DNA from: Euryarchaeota archaeon UBA596
Lineage (GTDB): Archaea; Thermoplasmatota; Poseidoniia; Poseidoniales; Poseidoniaceae
Length of the DNA stretch: 23,049 bases
Assembly (NCBI GenBank): GCA_002498205.1
Contig: DAGQ01000098.1
Span: 1 to 23,049, forward strand
Direction: 5' to 3'
Of the stretch, positions 22,310-23,049 are shown one piece after another (within the stretch, counting starts at the first letter, position 1; the number at the start of each line of letters is the position of its first letter). The position numbers and the translations under genes are program-made. The notes beneath the pieces are model-generated. The model was not told where the DNA came from, made no database searches, and saw only the letters and a list, made by a program, of their open reading frames with translations.

Positions 22310-22816
22310 ATGGTGAAACTCCAGACTGTAGAATTTTCAACATGTTTGAAACCTACAGAAATGATTCGCGAATTAAGACAAATTGTTGTGAATCTTGGAT
22401 GGAAATATGAACGTATAGATGGAGTGCGCACTGTAGATCGTTTTGCCATCATTATACCAATTACACAATTAGCAAAGAGTCTAGGAATAAAAATCACTAC
22501 TGGCCCATTTAGTGGATTAGAAATGTTAAGTTGGAGCCATACTCCAGGTTCTTCAGGAAGTTTACATTTCACTTCATGGTGTTTTCCAGCAACAATTAAT
22601 CTAAATAAATTTGAAAGTTTAATTAAAATATGGTCAACTAAACTTTCACGACAACCATGGAAATGGACATTTGGAGAAAGATCAGTAATTGGATATTTTC
22701 ATCCAGTATTCGGCAAATCAAAAAAATTCTATAAAAATTTAGGATTTGATGTTAAATCAAAAATGTGGCCAATAGAGGTTGATGTTGATTTGAGCACTGA
22801 TTTTGAAGAAGAATAG
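22310..22816 (+). CDS. Hypothetical protein (168 residues)
   Basis: I do not recognise the family. The product has no signal peptide or transmembrane helix. It contains alternating strands and helices (RFAIIIPITQLAKSLGIKI, about 44-62), several Trp/Phe/His-rich stretches (LHFTSWCFP, WKWTFGERSVIGYFHP) and a short acidic tail (DLSTDFEEE). Codon use is AT-rich like the neighbours and the opposite frame is shorter, which favours this strand. No Shine-Dalgarno is evident before ATG 22310; an AT-rich element around 22257-22275 could serve a very short or leaderless transcript. It lies 134 bases after rpl12, so it is probably a separate unit. A small ligand- or RNA-binding protein is possible, but nothing fixes a function. 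Confidence 0.65.
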   Translation: MVKLQTVEFSTCLKPTEMIRELRQIVVNLGWKYERIDGVRTVDRFAIIIPITQLAKSLGIKITTGPFSGLEMLSWSHTPGSSGSLHFTSWCFPATINLNKFESLIKIWSTKLSRQPWKWTFGERSVIGYFHPVFGKSKKFYKNLGFDVKSKMWPIEVDVDLSTDFEEE

Positions 22817-22854
22817 GTATTAAATTGATAACCCCCTTTCATGTGGGGGATTTA

Positions 22855-23049
22855 ATGTTCGACATAACGGAGACGTTGGAACGGCTTCAAAACGATCGCC
22901 AATTTTTGGCTACTGTAGTTTTAACAATGTTCTTTTTAGCAATTTTTCCAATTTATTTTTCTAGTGCTGGAGGTGCTGGAGACGGTAGTATGAGCGCTGT
23001 GGCAGACTACACAGTTGAAGGTGAACTCGAATATATTGAATTAGATAAT
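22855..23049 (+). CDS. Membrane-anchored, exported protein (3' partial)
   Basis: The frame from ATG 22855 is open for 65 codons to the window end. The N-terminus is short and charged (MFDITETLERLQNDRQ), followed by one hydrophobic helix (about 18-35, VVLTMFFLAIFPIYF) and then a Gly/Ser-rich external stretch (SSAGGAGDGSM) and the start of a beta-like region (DYTVEGELEYIELDN). It looks like an anchored protein with an extracytoplasmic domain that lies mostly beyond the window. GGGGG (22844-22849 region) sits about 6 bases before the ATG and may act as Shine-Dalgarno. It is also the 3' arm of a CCCCC/GGGGG hairpin (from about 22832), which could hide the site. The family is not recognisable from this fragment. 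Confidence 0.75.
   Translation, partial: MFDITETLERLQNDRQFLATVVLTMFFLAIFPIYFSSAGGAGDGSMSAVADYTVEGELEYIELDN

Noticed and set aside
22832..22850. CCCCC/GGGGG hairpin as a terminator
   Set aside because: The stem is only 5 bp, no T-tract follows, and the G-run sits at Shine-Dalgarno distance from ATG 22855, so a ribosome-binding role is at least as likely.

Overview
The window looks like a chromosome fragment of a marine, Thermoplasmatota-type archaeon. An uncultured planktonic lineage such as Marine Group II (Ca. Poseidoniales) or Marine Group III is my best guess; this is inferred from gene content, not proven. The domain Archaea is well supported by L21e, RpoF (Rpb4), Pus10, the secE-spt5-L11-L1-L10-L12 cluster, L10 and L12 that both end in an acidic tail plus GLGxLFG, and Shine-Dalgarno sites of the GGTGA/GAGG type. 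The DNA is AT-rich and tightly packed, with many 1-4 base gene overlaps and no stretch over 300 bases without a gene.

Layout. (1) Bases 2-5130, plus strand: a three-subunit molybdenum hydroxylase (2Fe-2S subunit cut by the window edge, Mo-cofactor subunit, FAD subunit). The FAD subunit carries a cysteine-rich loop like that of 4-hydroxybenzoyl-CoA reductase. A translationally coupled secreted and anchored protein follows. (2) 5241-10344, plus: DUF4350 membrane protein, MoxR-type AAA+ ATPase with a Pro/Ala/Met-rich N-terminal tail, DUF58 protein, and a six-helix membrane protein. (3) 10356-15095, minus: pus10, rpl21e, rpoF, ksgA/dim1, an unrecognised HhH/zinc-ribbon protein, a plant-type ferredoxin and a small membrane protein, read in that order. 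(4) 15184-18414, minus: a large RND-superfamily (MMPL/HAE3-like) membrane protein, with an 11-base-arm palindrome between its start codon and its probable TATA box. (5) 18562-22175, plus: secE, spt5/nusG, rpl11, rpl1, rpl10 (P0), rpl12 (P1). (6) 22310 to the end, plus: an unrecognised 168-residue protein and the start of a membrane-anchored protein.

The most unusual part is the secE-to-L12 operon. Spt5/NusG carries a complete-looking Nudix-like domain of about 140 residues in front of the usual NGN and KOW domains, and the catalytic glutamates of its Nudix box appear to be lost. The next gene encodes an L11 that consists only of the hinge and C-terminal RNA-binding domain; the N-terminal domain of the GTPase-associated centre is absent, and the 61-base gap upstream has no room for it. 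A hairpin with an asymmetric loop in front of L1 resembles the L1 autoregulatory site.

All calls come from reading the sequence and from remembered family features. No database search or folding program was run.
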